DNA of 6,856 bases from an uncultured Phycisphaerales bacterium (lineage in GTDB: Bacteria > Planctomycetota > Phycisphaerae > Phycisphaerales > SM1A02), in assembly GCA_946886375.1 (NCBI GenBank), contig CAMPIL010000199.1, forward strand, positions 1 through 6,856, read 5' to 3'. Positions 6,341 through 6,856 of the stretch are shown here, piece by piece. The notes under the pieces are model-generated. The model ran no database searches and was not told the DNA's origin. It saw only the letters and a list, made by a program, of their open reading frames with translations. The position numbers and the translations under genes are program-made. Within the stretch, counting starts at the first letter, position 1. Each line of letters starts with the position of its first letter.

Positions 6341-6856
6341 ATGCGGCGACGGATTGAAGCGGTGGTGGCGATCCTGCCGGGACTCGGCACGCGTCCTGCC
6401 TACGCACTGAGACAGGCGTTCAGCGAAGGCTACGGCACACGAAACCTCCGCAGCGATCTTCTCGCGGGCATTGTCGTCGGCATCGTCGCGTTGCCGCTCT
6501 CCATGGCCCTCGCGATCGCCTCGCCACTCCATGCCATCGAGTTCACCGAAGCCGCGCGCGTGCCCGATCCGGACCGCACCCCGATCGAGCCCGGGTGTGT
6601 GCACCACCTCGCATTCGCCGTCTCGCAGGCAACGTTCCACCAGGCCGTCGAGCGGCTCGAGGAGCGCGAGATCCGGCACAGCGGCGTCAAGGACCGCGGC
6701 TTCATGGACTCGATCTACTTCGAGGATCCGCTCGGGTTGCTGATCGAGCTGGCGTCGTATCGGTTCGAGCCGCCGCACGGCCACACGCACGCCGACGTGC
6801 TGCTCGAGGCGCACCTGCTTCGGGTCGAGCGCGGTGACTACAACATCGACGAGGCT
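6341..6856 (+). CDS. SulP transporter N-terminus joined in frame to part of a VOC protein (runs off window)
   Basis: The frame is open for 172 codons to the window end. Residues 14-61 match the start of SulP-family anion transporters: an amphipathic stretch, then R-N-L-R-S-D-L-L-A-G-I-V-V-G-I-V-A-L-P-L and S-M-A-L-A-I-A-S, the first membrane segment of proteins such as DauA. At about residue 62 (base 6524) the similarity stops and a VOC-fold module begins: VHHLAFAV (87-94, His metal ligand), a helix 'FHQAVERLEEREI', then DSIYFEDPLGLLIELA (123-138, Glu136 as metal ligand), with a charged tail. Only the second beta-alpha-beta-beta-beta half of a VOC domain is present; the first half and all other SulP membrane helices are missing. 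GC3 is 47/61 before the switch and 99/111 after it. No natural SulP-VOC family of this form is known to me, so an assembly chimera or recombination scar is likely. GAAGG ten bases upstream supports ATG 6341; ATG 6305 is an alternative. Confidence 0.6.
   Translation, partial: MRRRIEAVVAILPGLGTRPAYALRQAFSEGYGTRNLRSDLLAGIVVGIVALPLSMALAIASPLHAIEFTEAARVPDPDRTPIEPGCVHHLAFAVSQATFHQAVERLEEREIRHSGVKDRGFMDSIYFEDPLGLLIELASYRFEPPHGHTHADVLLEAHLLRVERGDYNIDEA

Noticed and set aside
6094..6390. Overlapping open frames on both strands across the divergent intergenic region
   Set aside because: They overlap each other and the ATPase start, have no ribosome binding site and match nothing recognisable.
6272..6814. 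Minus-strand open frame of 180 codons antisense to the SulP/VOC frame
   Set aside because: It spans the SulP-to-VOC junction with no domain of its own; the plus-strand frame has clear family motifs on both sides.

Overview
The window looks like chromosomal DNA of a planctomycete, probably of the class Phycisphaerae. The evidence is a secreted protein ending in a dockerin-like double Ca-binding motif (D-x-N-x-D loops joined by a WGPC...C linker), a HAF-type repeat protein, a right-handed beta-helix protein, and a linked MoxR-like ATPase and von Willebrand A (VWA) gene pair. Base composition is moderately GC-rich. The lineage is inferred from protein style, not from a marker gene.

Left part, plus strand (1-2766). 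The window opens inside the last codons of a gene whose C-terminus closely resembles that of the next gene, so two secreted dockerin-tailed paralogues lie in tandem (1-44 and 57-1298). The junction (stop codon, Shine-Dalgarno, start) is echoed after the second gene by a dead copy with the same spacing. Next come a secreted beta-helix protein (1475-2257) that stops abruptly in mid-repeat and is probably a truncated gene, and a small FlgM-like anti-sigma factor (2452-2766).

Middle and right part, minus strand (6130-2806). A MoxR/ChlI-type AAA+ ATPase with a TTG start lies upstream of a 582-residue protein with a complete C-terminal VWA metal-ion-dependent adhesion site (MIDAS). The 130-bp gap holds a GC-rich hairpin. 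The two products probably act together as an ATPase plus VWA-adaptor remodelling or metal-insertion machine, as in Mg-chelatase I/D and MoxR/VWA systems; the client is unknown. They converge on the flgM-like gene over 39 bp that contain a short hairpin.

Right edge, plus strand (6341-6856). A divergent open reading frame starts as a SulP anion transporter (N-terminus and first membrane segment), then switches in frame near 6524 to the second half of a VOC (glyoxalase/dioxygenase-fold) protein with stronger GC3 bias. A chimeric contig end is the simplest explanation; a recombination scar is the alternative.

No tRNA, rRNA, CRISPR array, insertion sequence or transposase was seen. All gene-free stretches are under 300 bp. 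I see no convincing new multi-gene defence or mobile system. The most notable items are the SulP/VOC junction, the Walker B variant in the ATPase/VWA pair, and the tandem secreted-protein array with its vestigial unit boundary.
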